Source: Microbulbifer sp. VAAF005 (GTDB taxonomy: Bacteria; Pseudomonadota; Gammaproteobacteria; Pseudomonadales; Cellvibrionaceae). Taken from it: a stretch of 64,000 nucleotides of DNA. The translations under genes were made by a program, and so were the position numbers. Each line of letters begins with the position of its first letter. Positions within the stretch are counted from its first letter, which is position 1. Shown here piece after piece: positions 9,398 through 19,500 of this stretch. The notes beneath the pieces are model-generated. The model searched no databases. It saw only the letters and a program-made list of their open reading frames with translations, and was not told the origin of the DNA. The stretch spans positions 3,777,001 to 3,841,000 of the forward strand of contig NZ_CP120233.1 in assembly GCF_030012985.1 (NCBI RefSeq), in the 5' to 3' direction.

Positions 9398-9408
9398 TCG
9401 CAGTGAGT

Positions 9409-9855
9409 TCAAGCAATAGAATCGTCTACCGGCTGGGCCAACTCCGCCATGAACTTGCTACAAAAGCGCAAAATATCAGTCACAGTTACAATTCCAACCA
9501 GCTCGCCTTCCCGCATAACCAGTACCGAACCAATACTGGTATCTGCCATAGCTAAGAGAATTTTATCTAACGGGTCGTGGATATCTGCAATAAAGGGACG
9601 TCTGGCACATAGGTCATGTACATAAAGTTGCTGCTCTTCTAAACGGTGTCCCGGTGCATTGGCTCTTTCGATATCCCCTCGGGAAATGACCGTCTCCAAG
9701 TCGCCTGCACGTGTTACCGGCAGGTGGCGTACTTTGTGCTCCTCCATCATTGCCAGAGCATCCTCTACCGTGGCATTGATATCGATATGGTAGGGAAATG
9801 GCGTCATCAGAGCGGCCAAAGTCGGTATATGGTGGATATTATTGTGAGTGGACAT
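9409..9855 (-). CDS. CBS-domain pair protein
   Basis: A small cytoplasmic protein made almost entirely of two CBS motifs. The first (about residues 13-65) starts ALMTPFPYHIDINATVEDAL and has KVRHLPV. The second (about residues 80-135) has GSVLVMREGELVGIVTVTDIL. CBS pairs bind adenine nucleotides and act as regulators. I chose the ATG at 9855 (MSTHNN) over an upstream TTG at 9888. Its stop codon lies 11 bases from the end of the SLC13 gene in convergent orientation. No partner domain is attached. Confidence 0.8.
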   Translation of the reverse strand: MSTHNNIHHIPTLAALMTPFPYHIDINATVEDALAMMEEHKVRHLPVTRAGDLETVISRGDIERANAPGHRLEEQQLYVHDLCARRPFIADIHDPLDKILLAMADTSIGSVLVMREGELVGIVTVTDILRFCSKFMAELAQPVDDSIA

Positions 9856-10405
9856 AGTATGATCTGGGTATCCAATTGTATTTGGCAATATGCTCGATTA
9901 CCGTTACACAGCGACTAATTTGCAATTGACGACTGCAGCTACAATATAGCTAATTGCGCTCCCTAGGGATATCCTTTTAAGATTGCAGATATGGCCGCCT
10001 TTGTTACACTTTTTAGCCCTTATTTTGAATTATTCCTATTATATTCAAAGGTAGGGACACAAATGGTTGATATTTGCCGGTGAAAGATTATTATTCGCGA
10101 CCTCAGTCGAAAAATATAATCAGTGATTCGGAGTGTTTGCCGAACCGAGCTGAAATCGGCTAGTTTTTAATAATGTATTTGCCGAATATACCTAACACCA
10201 GAACTACACGATGTGTAGTGGTATCTACTCATGTATATCGGGCAATTCATAATATGCCGGACTAAACATCACTAAATTGCTTGCCATTGGCCAGCCATGG
10301 TGTTTGTTGATTTTTTACACGGTATATCCGAAATAACAATCTGTGTCGCCCAGCGCCACAGATATATCTCTGTGTTTTTTAATAACCGTCGTTGAGGTTT
10401 ATTGA
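9856..10405. other. Divergent intergenic region before the MvaT-like gene
   Basis: A 550-base region between the divergently transcribed CBS and mvaT-like genes. It is A/T-rich in the part near 9960-10200 and contains a short dyad CTACAC-GAT-GTGTAG at 10206-10220. I see no gene in it. It probably holds the promoter of the nucleoid-protein gene, which in related bacteria is often autoregulated. Confidence 0.4.
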
Positions 10406-10882
10406 ATGTTTCAGGAATACGAACAACTTGAACAACAAATCGCCGAACATCAGGCAAGAATCGAAGAGTTACAAGAGCAAATGGCTCAGGCTGAACGCAA
10501 GAAAGATGGCGTAATTGCCTATGATAAAGCACTGGTAAACCTTGCTGCTGAATACCACATGGATGAAGAGGAGTTCTTCGTTGCCCGTGGCCAGCAAATC
10601 GTTGAATGGCTGGTAGCACAGCTGGGTGATGAAGATCCAGCAGACTACGTACAAACCCTGAAGGCTCGCGTTGCCCGTCACCTCAAGAAGGAAGGTGACA
10701 GCCCCCGTCGCGGCCGTCGTGCAGCACCGGCAGCAAAGGCAGCAGAGCCCAAGCTGGAAACTGGTCACTATCGCAACCCGTATACCGGCGCTACTGTTGA
10801 AAAGAAAAAGCGTAATCCTAAGGCCCTGAGCCAGTGGATTGATGAGTACGGTCTGGACACCGTAAAAGAGTGGAAAATCTAA
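10406..10882 (+). CDS. MvaT-like H-NS family nucleoid protein
   Basis: A 158-residue protein with an N-terminal coiled coil (residues 1-35, rich in Glu and Gln), a second helical region, a basic linker (RRGRRAAPAAKAAEP, about 110-124) and a C-terminal DNA-binding domain (YRNPYTGATVEKKKRNPKAL to the WKI end). The C-terminal pattern Y-[KR]-N-P-[HY]-x-G and a final W-I/D-E-Y-G-x-D-x-V-x-x-W segment match the MvaT/MvaU branch of H-NS-like xenogeneic silencers, which coat A/T-rich DNA. Start chosen at the ATG preceded by TTGAGG. A strong terminator follows at 10900. The silencing role is inferred from the family. Confidence 0.75.
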   Translation: MFQEYEQLEQQIAEHQARIEELQEQMAQAERKKDGVIAYDKALVNLAAEYHMDEEEFFVARGQQIVEWLVAQLGDEDPADYVQTLKARVARHLKKEGDSPRRGRRAAPAAKAAEPKLETGHYRNPYTGATVEKKKRNPKALSQWIDEYGLDTVKEWKI

Positions 10883-10899
10883 TTCTGGATGACCACTAA

Positions 10900-10933
10900 T
10901 TTGATGCCGGATATCCGGCATCAAATATTTTTT
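10900..10933 (+). terminator. Rho-independent terminator after the MvaT-like gene
   Basis: A perfect 13-base-pair palindrome (TTTGATGCCGGAT / ATCCGGCATCAAA, 10900-10925) is followed by a T-rich tract, 18 bases after the stop codon. Confidence 0.85.
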
Positions 10934-11051
10934 CAAAAATCGTTCGATTTTAATTCATCGCATTATTTGGCATTTTCGCCGCATCCTCTCTTTACTTACC
11001 TTATTATATTCAGCATATGTCTGCCCCGTTATTTACCTGGGAGTTTATACT

Positions 11052-11615
11052 GTGCTTTCAAGACTTAAGCTGTTTATTTTCTGTACACTTTTTGTTCTGG
11101 TTGGGGCTTCAAATTGGGTTTTAGCCGACTCTTCTGAGTCTCAGGTTATTTACTTAATACGCCATGCAGAAAAAGAGAAAGGGCCCGGGGTGGGTCGCGA
11201 CCCTCATTTGACTGAGGCGGGCCGGCAGCGTGCACGGCAACTCGCCTATATTCTTGGGGGAGTGGGTATAGATGCTATCTATAGCACTGACTACAACCGC
11301 ACCCGGGAAACGGTTGAGCCTCTGTCAAAAGAGCTGGGGCTTGAAGTGGAAATTTATAACCCCAGAGATTTAAAAGAATTTGCTAACTCTTTGCAGCAGG
11401 CGGGAAATCGAATTTTAGTGGTTGGGCACAGCAATACCACTCCAAAACTGGCGGAATTGCTCGGCGGTGAAAAAGGGCGACCTATTCGAGAGGCTAGTGA
11501 GTTTGACCGACTCTATATCCTTGTGCGTGATAATGAGGGGGTAACCACTTTGATACAGCGCTATGGCCCGATGAAATCCTCGCAGACAGAAAATGCAGTT
11601 TCAGAGTCACCTTAA
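11052..11615 (+). CDS. Exported histidine phosphatase family protein (SixA/phosphoglycerate-mutase-like)
   Basis: A 187-residue protein with an N-terminal signal peptide (hydrophobic residues 6-24, ending VLADS). The histidine phosphatase motif RHAEK follows at about residue 38. Later come [14 protein letters not shown] and the second catalytic histidine in VVGHSNTTP. The phosphohistidine intermediate forms on the RHA histidine. Export points to a periplasmic phosphatase; its substrate is unknown. GTG start at 11052 after GGGAG. The last bases overlap the end of cobB, which is on the other strand. Confidence 0.8.
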   Translation: MLSRLKLFIFCTLFVLVGASNWVLADSSESQVIYLIRHAEKEKGPGVGRDPHLTEAGRQRARQLAYILGGVGIDAIYSTDYNRTRETVEPLSKELGLEVEIYNPRDLKEFANSLQQAGNRILVVGHSNTTPKLAELLGGEKGRPIREASEFDRLYILVRDNEGVTTLIQRYGPMKSSQTENAVSESP

Positions 11616-12322
11616 TTAATAATTTCTTTTATAAAACTATCGACTACCTGTGACGCCAGTCCGTGGCGGTGTTCCTTGAAGGCATCGCCGACACTACTGC
11701 GCTCTAGGTTCAACTCTATGGTGTGAGCTCCAGCCTGATTGGCACATTCGACAAATCCCGCTGCTGGGTAGACGTTTCCAGATGTGCCAATGCTGATGAA
11801 TAGATCGCAATCGGATAACGCCTGATAGATAGCTTCCATTTCCAGAGGCATTTCTCCAAACCAGACCACATGGGGGCGAAGGTTTCCCGCCTGCTGACAG
11901 CAACTACAGGTATCAGCTATCGAAAGATCCGAATTGAGGGGATATAGTTTCCCGCTCCGGCTGCATCGTGCTTTTAGTAGCTCTCCATGCATATGAATTA
12001 TCTGGTCACTGCCCGCGCGCTCATGCAGGTTGTCAATATTTTGAGTAACCAGTAAGTAATCCCCTTGGAATTTCTGTTCCAGTTCGGCCAGGGCGAGATG
12101 GGCAGGGTTGGGATGGATATCTGCAGATAGCAGCTGCTGGCGGCGTTCATTATAAAATCTATGTACCAGTGCCGGATTGCGATCAAATGCCTCTGGCGTT
12201 GCGACATCTTCCAGGCGATGGTTTTCCCACAGGCCATCGGCACCGCGAAAAGTGCCTATACCAGATTCAGCTGAAATTCCTGCGCCGGTAAGTACAACGA
12301 TTTTTTGATACTGTTTTTTCAT
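11612..12322 (-). CDS. cobB: NAD-dependent protein deacylase CobB (class III sirtuin)
   Basis: A 236-residue sirtuin that removes acetyl and succinyl groups from lysines using NAD+. The NAD site [15 protein letters not shown] is near residues 12-26, the [12 protein letters not shown] and HMHGE (catalytic His) motifs follow, and the zinc cysteines are in KARCSRSGK and DTCSCCQ. The YxxR pair that reads succinyl-lysine is present in FYNERRQQ, which places it in class III, like E. coli CobB. Convergent with the histidine phosphatase, overlapping by four bases. Confidence 0.9.
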   Translation of the reverse strand: MKKQYQKIVVLTGAGISAESGIGTFRGADGLWENHRLEDVATPEAFDRNPALVHRFYNERRQQLLSADIHPNPAHLALAELEQKFQGDYLLVTQNIDNLHERAGSDQIIHMHGELLKARCSRSGKLYPLNSDLSIADTCSCCQQAGNLRPHVVWFGEMPLEMEAIYQALSDCDLFISIGTSGNVYPAAGFVECANQAGAHTIELNLERSSVGDAFKEHRHGLASQVVDSFIKEIIN

Positions 12323-12517
12323 TTTATATTTTCACACAAGGGCATTGCTTGGATCTTCAGAGGAGCTCGCATTCAGCTCAGAGGTCTTAATTGATGGGCT
12401 GGCCTGACTCATAATGTTACCGCCCTGGCACTTCCATGTGCAGGGTTTATTGGTAGCACTATTAGTTAATTTTGCACTAACTTTCTATTTTTCCCTTAGC
12501 TTCATGGGATTGATCCT

Positions 12518-13824
12518 TTAGTGCATCTTGAGCTTCGGCTTCACAAACCGGTTCGCCTGTCCGATTAGGTAGAGCAGCATAGCTCTCGGCCAGCCGTGGA
12601 TTGCCGCCAAGTGCATACGGTAGAGCGAGCGATAGGCAAGGCCAGCAAGGCGTCCTTCTACGGTAAGACTGCCTTTAACCAGCGCCCCCATCAGGTTGCC
12701 AATGGCAGTGTATTGACTGAGGGATACCAGAGAGCCTCGATCGCGATAATAAAAATGGTGCAAAGGTCTATCTTCAAATAGGGCAATAATATTGTCGCCA
12801 ACCAGGGTAGCCATTTGCTGTGCTGCCTGGGCGCGCGGAGGCACTCGCTGGTGATTGCCGTCAATGCAACTGGCGCAGTCCCCCATGGCAAAAATCTTTG
12901 CGTCAGTTTGGGTCTGCAAGGTAGTTTCCACTTCGATTTGATTGAGTCGGTTGGTACTGAGACCATCCAGTTGAGTGAGAAATTTCGGAGCCTTGACGCC
13001 AGCAGCCCACACTCGGATAGCGGCTGGAACTTCTTTGCCACAAGAAGTGGTGAGTCCGCTCTCTGTTGCAGCTGAAATATGATGGCCGGTAAGAATATTA
13101 ACCCCCATCTTGGCCAGCTCGCGTTCAGCATTATTTCCAATTCGTTTTGGTAGTGCGGGGAGTAGGTGCTCTCCCCTTCTATCAGGGTGATTTCCATTGC
13201 ATTGGGACAAATGCGTCCATAGTTGCCAACCAACTTTACAGCATCCACTAGTTCTGCCGAGAGTTCTACACCCGTTGCCCCGCCACCAACGATCGCTACT
13301 TGCAATTTATCGTCAACACGGGTTTCTAAACGCAGGAAACGGTTGAGAAGGTTTTGGTGAAATTTTTGTGCTTCATAACTGCTATCCAGGAAAATACAAT
13401 TTTCCCTGACGCCGGGAATATGAAAGTCGTTACTATGCCCGCCGATGCACAGCACCAAATAATCGTATTCCAATTCCCTTGCAGGTACTAACTCGCTACC
13501 GTCCTCATCATTAACGGGTCCGAGCTCAACTACCTGTCGTTCACGATCCAGAGATTGCAGGCTACCCAACTGAAATTCATAACCGTGAATGCGGGCATGC
13601 ACTTGATAATTCAGTGCATCCATATTGGCATCCAATGCGCCGGAGGCAACCTGGTGTAGTAGTGGTTTCCAGAGGTGGGTGCGATTTCGATCAACCAGAG
13701 TAACTTGTGCAGCGGGGGACTTGCGGCGGCGCTTAAAGAAAGGGGTAAAAGAAAAATATTGACCGAGCCGCGTAGCCAAATGCAGGCCGCTGGCACCGCC
13801 GCCAATAATGACGATCTTTTTCAT
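12518..13824 (-). pseudogene. ndh: Type II NADH dehydrogenase, one frameshift
   Basis: NDH-2 passes electrons from NADH to quinone at the inner membrane without pumping protons. The first frame (from ATG 13824) has the FAD motif VIIGGGASGLHLA and the second dinucleotide motif AIVGGGATGVELSAEL, and continues to EITLIEGE. The second frame carries HLLPALPKRIGNNAERELAKMGVNI and goes on to IFAMGDCAS and the amphipathic C-terminus. The two join if the C4 run on the plus strand at 13173-13176 is C5, giving LIEGGEHLLPALP, which is the normal family sequence. I think the gene is intact and one base is missing in the assembly. An alternative longer start at 13863 adds 13 unlikely residues. Confidence 0.85.
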
Positions 13825-14031
13825 AGGGGTCTTCCTGTCGATTGCTAAAAGCCGACTCCCCAATCTGTGAAGACCTTTTTTGGTATCGGGAAATATGTCA
13901 CCGATGTTTTTTCTAACGCCAGTATGTCGCGCTGAAAGACAGATGACAAGTTAATAAAGTCGGTGAAGGCCTCTCTCAATAGAAATCATACAAAGCTCAT
14001 AACCGGCTGTTGTTCCGGTTTCGCAAAATCC

Positions 14032-16312
14032 TTAAACCTGGCCTGGTACTGTCTCGTTGTCCTGTGAAATTAGCGCTCGCCAGTCTGCAGACTTGCGCAA
14101 GTGTACGCTTACTTCTGGATTCTGTGAGTCTGTTACTACACCGATAATTGACGCCTGGGTGTAACCGCGTTCTAGCAGTGCGCCCACGCAGGCTTCGGCT
14201 TGGTCAATAGGAACAGCAGCGAGGAGCCCCCGCAAGTCTGTGGATCGGTAATCAATGACCACTGTGGCAATGGCTGCCACTCCTGGGGGTTTTCTACAAA
14301 GGCGTAGGCATTGGCGTTTTGCGGTTGCAGGCTGGATAGCCATCCGCGCTCGATACAAGTGGCGGCGCCGGAGATTAGCGGTAGATTCTCAGCGATCAGT
14401 GTCGCGCTTAACCCTTCAGGGCCGAGCATTTCCAATAGGTGGCCCAGCAGGCCAAAGCCCGTGACATCTGTCAGCGCATTGGCGTTATGGCGGGCAAATA
14501 TCTCTGCGGCGTCGGCATTGCTATGTAACATGGTTTCCAGCGCCTGCTGCAACCATAGGCCTTTAGCCTCTCCCGCGCCCTCTGCTGCCAGGATAGTGCC
14601 TACTCCCAATGGCTTGCTCAGGATCAAGCAGTCTCCCCCGCGGGCCCCCGTTTTTTCCAGGAGCTGCTCCCGCTCGGAAAATCCATTGACGGTTAGGCCC
14701 ATTAGCATTTCAGAACCTTCGGCGGTATGCCCTCCAGATAGGACACAGTGGTGCCGGTTCAGCTCGTGGATGGCGCCTGCGAGTAACTGCTGTAGGTCTC
14801 GCCGGGTAATTTCCCCAGCAGCTGTAGGCAGGGTCGCAAGGATTTGTGCGGTGGCGGGGCGAGCATTCATAGCAAATAGGTCGGATAGGGCGTGCAGAGC
14901 CGCCAGGCGACCAAATATCCATGGATCATCTACAGGTGCACGCAATTGGTCGGAGCTCTGCACTAATAAATGATTAGCCGGCAGGTCCATAACTGCGGCA
15001 TCATCACCGACGCCCTTTAACAGGTATTCCGAATGCTGATCCGGAAGGGTCGCCAGCGTGCGGCGCAGGATGTCGGCTCCAACTTTTGCGCCACAGCCAT
15101 TACAGCGCATAGGAGATAGAGAAGAGCCTGAGCGCTGGTCGACGATGTCTTTGGTTTTGGCAGTGTGATTAGCCATGTCCATTGGCAGCTCACTGAAGCG
15201 TCGCATAAATGTGCGGTCGATAGAGTCTTTCCATCGCCACATCAGACCGCTTGCAGCGGCGAAGCCATTTCGAACTGCCACAGCCCGCTTGCCACCACAG
15301 GAGAGCAGGCTGAGAAAATCTTTTTGTGGCCGGTATTGTTTTAAGCGGCGTCCGGTCAGGGAGGCGCGCAGATTGTGAAATAGAACTGGCCCCTGGCGAA
15401 CGGCGTAAACCCCGGCCTTGGGTAGAGGCTCTGGGGCGAAACTGGCCACATCACCAGCTGCAAAAACGTCTTCCCGCCCCTGGGCGCGAAGTGTTTGATC
15501 CACCACCACAAAGCCTTTGTCATCGAGGGACAGGCCCGAGTTGGCCAGCCAGGGGGAGCACAGGCATTGGTGGTGAGTATTACCTGATCGAGGGGTAGGC
15601 AGTCACCGCTCCCATTAACGACACCCTGTTCGGTAATTTCATTAACGGTCCAGTTATGGTGTAACTGAACCCCTAGCTCTTGCATCTCCTTTGAGACTAA
15701 TTTGCGCGCTCTGACTGGATAGCCCTGGGGAATCGCTGCGGCACCATGAATCAGGTGAACCTCTACCTGCTTTTTCTTAACGGCACCTTGTAAAGCGTGA
15801 GCCATTGACATCGACAGCTCGCAGCCTCCGGCACCGCCGCCGACAACTCCCAAGCGGAAGGGCGAGGTGTTTTCACCAACCTGTTTTTGCAGCTTTTGCC
15901 AGAAACGGTAGAAATGCCCGATAGGCTTTACCGGGATTGCCAATTCGGAGCCCGGTAACTCGCGGGCGGGAGTCGCGCCGACATCCAAAGAGAGCAGGTC
16001 GTACTCTATGGGAGGTCTACCCAATAGGGATACGGTGCGATTATCGATGTCAATTTCGTGTGCACAGGCCTGTATAAAGCGGGCACCAGCGGCCCGGCAG
16101 AGTCTGGCAAGATCTATATGAGTGTCTTCCAGGGAGTAATGGCCTGCAACCATTCCGGGCAACATACCGGAGTAGGCGGTTTGCACCTGGGGAGAGACCA
16201 GGGTCAGACGCGCGCCTGGCAGAGGGTTCATGGCCCACATTTGCAGCACAATAGCATGGCTATGGCCGCCGCCGACCAAAAGGATGTCCTGGTAGTTTGG
16301 ATGCTCCTGCAT
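14032..16312 (-). pseudogene. selD: Fused FAD/NADH dehydrogenase-like protein and selenide, water dikinase SelD, two frameshifts
   Basis: SelD makes selenophosphate from selenide and ATP. Here it is the C-terminal half of a fusion whose N-terminal half is a pyridine-nucleotide-disulfide oxidoreductase with ILLVGGGHSHA at the start, GVVGGGAGGCELSM, and DVFAAGDVA. The SelD part has MRCNGCGAKVG, with the catalytic Cys as cysteine rather than selenocysteine and its partner Lys, then VGDDAAV, SGGHTAEG, and GLLAAVPIDQAEAC. The frame breaks in a G5 run at 15552-15556 (six restores ACAPPWLANSGLSLDD) and in a C5 run at 14227-14231 (six restores TCGGLLAAVP). Corrected, the protein is about 760 residues. 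Such fusions are known in gammaproteobacteria. It would supply MnmH. Confidence 0.85.
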
Positions 16313-16570
16313 GTCTACTCACTGGCTGGGTAACAGAAAAAATGAGAGGCGGTAAGGATACTGGCTTCCCAAACTTCCGCGCCGCGCAAATACACCCCTG
16401 GATAAATAGTAGACAGTTCGCATTTGACTGCGAGCGAATGGACGACGCAGCTGGTTATTATCGCGAATAGCAGCGCCAAGGCAAAAAAATCCCCAGGTGC
16501 TGGTCTTTACTGTATGGGCCTAATTGCAGTTGCAATCTGCGTAAAATTCATTTTCTGGCGCTTAATTCTA

Positions 16571-19500
16571 ATGCCCCCAGAGCCCGCTTCTCAGAGTGCC
16601 TTTTTTCGTCGCTTAATCTGGTGGCTACTAGCTGGGCTATTGCTGGTGGAAGTTCTTCACTGGTGGGCAGCAAATTGGGTGCGGGTAAAAGCTGGCGACT
16701 GGATGGAGGAGCGCGGCCTTGAATTCCGCGTGGATCACCTACGCGTATCGCTGCTGGATCTAAGTGTTATAGCGGTTGATGTAAAAGCTGAGAATCGCGA
16801 AGGGCGGGGGTTCTCTGCTCATGAGGTAATGCTCGATTACAGCTGGTGGCAACTGATATGGGGGCGAGCTCATTTGCCCAAGGCATCGGTGAGCGGTGCC
16901 TATATGGACTTGCAATCTTACCCGGGTGAACTGTACCGGGAGTGGGAGGTGGGTGGCTGGAATCTTGGAGGTGGAGCGCGGCAGGATCGCGATTTCAGGC
17001 TGCTTATCGGTCGCGCCCAGATACGGGATAGTGAACTTTGCTACCTGCACAAGCCTATTTGGAACCAAGCTACCTGCGCAGCCATCGGCAAACTCCAAAC
17101 CGATGAATTTACGCTGGCATTATGGCGCAAAGGTGATGTTCCCCTGAATGTAGATATTGCTATTGGGGATGTACAGGTCAGTGATTTATTGGCCTGGGAG
17201 GGAGGTAAATCACGATACAACACGGTGATAGGCAGTTTGGAAGGAACTCAGGTCAATTTTTCCTGGCCGAGCCTCAATACAGATCTTAACAAGTTTACTG
17301 CGGAATACTTTATAGGATGCCCGCCACAGCGTTGGGCCGATGCAATAGCAGGGCTGCAAAGCCTGATTGGACATTGCGCCTCCGCCCGCCGGCTTGCCGC
17401 AGAAGGTGATATGAAATTCGGGTTTGGCCGCAAAGCTCGTGCCCAGTGGCGGCAGCTCAATGGTGAGAGTGTTGTACTGAGGCACAGTGATCGCCTTTGG
17501 CAGGATTGGCGGGCCGGGGTTATTAGCATCAGTGAGTTTAATTTTGAGCGCCCGAAAAAGCGCTTGGGATGGAGGAGAGGCTTTGCCCAGGCATTTGATT
17601 GGTGTCCACGACATCTGCGTAACGCCAATTCCCACCTGTGCCTGCGAGCGGCTAATTTAGACCTGTCGGAAAAAACGGTTTTCGACTGGAACGATCGCTT
17701 AAAAATAAATACAGGGGCCAGTTCAATTAATCGGGGCTACCTCTTGGATATGGCTCGATCTACCAGCCATCCCATCAGGGCTAATAATGGCGTATTTGGT
17801 CCTCTTCAGTTTTATGCCAAAACGCGAATATTATCTTTTGCCCACCTCGCGATTGAAACAGCCAATGGGTGTGTACCGGGCGGTCTGTGGCAGAAGCCCG
17901 ATCACTGTGTCTCTATGGTTGGTCTCAAAAGTACAGAGGAATTTGCCTTTCAGTTCGGCTCTGCTGAACACAATATTGATTGGGGGCTTTCCAGCGGTCC
18001 TCTGCAATTGGCTCAATTTTCAATAGGTGCCAGAGACCGTCCCAGAGCTAAGCTACAGGACCTACGCTGGCAGGCCATTGATACAATAGGTCGTAACGGC
18101 CCGCTATCTGCTCAGGACTTTTTTATCCAGTCACTATCAGGGTGTTTACCGCAGGACTTTCTCCCCTCGGATTGGCAGCCTTTGTGCGCACGTTTAAACA
18201 GCTTTTCAGGGCGGGGACATTTTGCTTGGCAGGGAGGTGAAGATGGCTATGCCATTTTGGGAAAACTGCACCTTCACCGATTACTTCTAAATGATTCCGC
18301 GGGTGCAGGAAATGGCTTACTGATACAGCAGTTTGAAAGTGGCGATAGCTTATTTAAAAGAAAGGTTACAAATAATCCTTGGGCGGCGACCAGTCAGTTG
18401 CCGGGTATTCCTCAAGGAGTTGGTGATGATAATTACGGCACCGAAAAAGGAAGACTGGATCAACAAAATATTGATGCGGATAAAAATCCTGACGATTTAG
18501 GGCTGGCCAGCATAGAAAACCCAAACCTGGAAATTAAAAACCTTGTTTTGAAGAAACTGGCTGGCTGTCTCACTGAAGGTTGGAAAAGGTTATTTTATCG
18601 CGCCAACAAAGGCCACGAAAATCTGCCAGTTTGCTTTGATATCCGCTCATTAGAGCAAAGGGAGCCACTCTTTATATCTTGGCAGCAGGGGATAGATCTT
18701 TCTGTAAAAAAAATATCCGTGGTTAGTGCTGAAGCAAAGACAAAAGGGGGCAGAAAATTATTTGACTTAAAAATGATAGAGCTACCCCTTGCCAGGCTAA
18801 GGCATAGACGTACACCAGACTCTGAATCTTATGTCGCTTTGCCCGGTGCAAATGCTGAGCAGTTGAGTGGCTGCTTTCCCGGCGGTAGGCAAGTGAGTTC
18901 ACTAAATATTCACTGTGTAGATGTTGAGCGCCTTTCACTGGGAGATTACTCCTTCGTTTATTTCAGCCAACGCAATCTAATTGCCAATATGGATGACTCA
19001 GCAATTCAATCCGTGCAGCTGAAAAACCTGTCTGGCGCGAATGTTTTTGACATTGGAGGTGTACTTATACCAAAGCTAGAGTTGCTATGGTCCCGGGAAA
19101 AACCTACCCAGTCAAAAATTGCATTGCAGGATGTTGCTGCTGACAGAGTAACCTTGTGTCTTCCCTGGCTAGCAGAGAAGTATAAATCGATACCGACCTG
19201 TGTATTTGGGCAAGACATCCATTCGGTAGGGCATAGCGGTTGGTCGATCGAGGAAGTGGAATTTAAGGAGGACTTCGAAACTGTACCCATGTTGCAACTG
19301 GGGCGAGTATTCACTAAGAGAATGTCTTTTTCCTCCAATACTCTCGATTTTTATGGGCTCAATATCGATGATGTTCTGCTTTGTGGGTTGAGGTCTTATT
19401 CTTCTGAAAATAATGAAGATATGGGGCTTGCCGATTGCATTGAGACCCCACAAATAAGCTTTGGTGATTCCTGGGTAAAATTGGGTATAGATTCCGGCGC

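Noticed and set aside
14172..15509. Selenocysteine in SelD or SelO
   Set aside because: The SelD catalytic position is a Cys codon and SelO ends in a Cys-containing SCSS; no in-frame TGA followed by conserved coding was seen at these sites.
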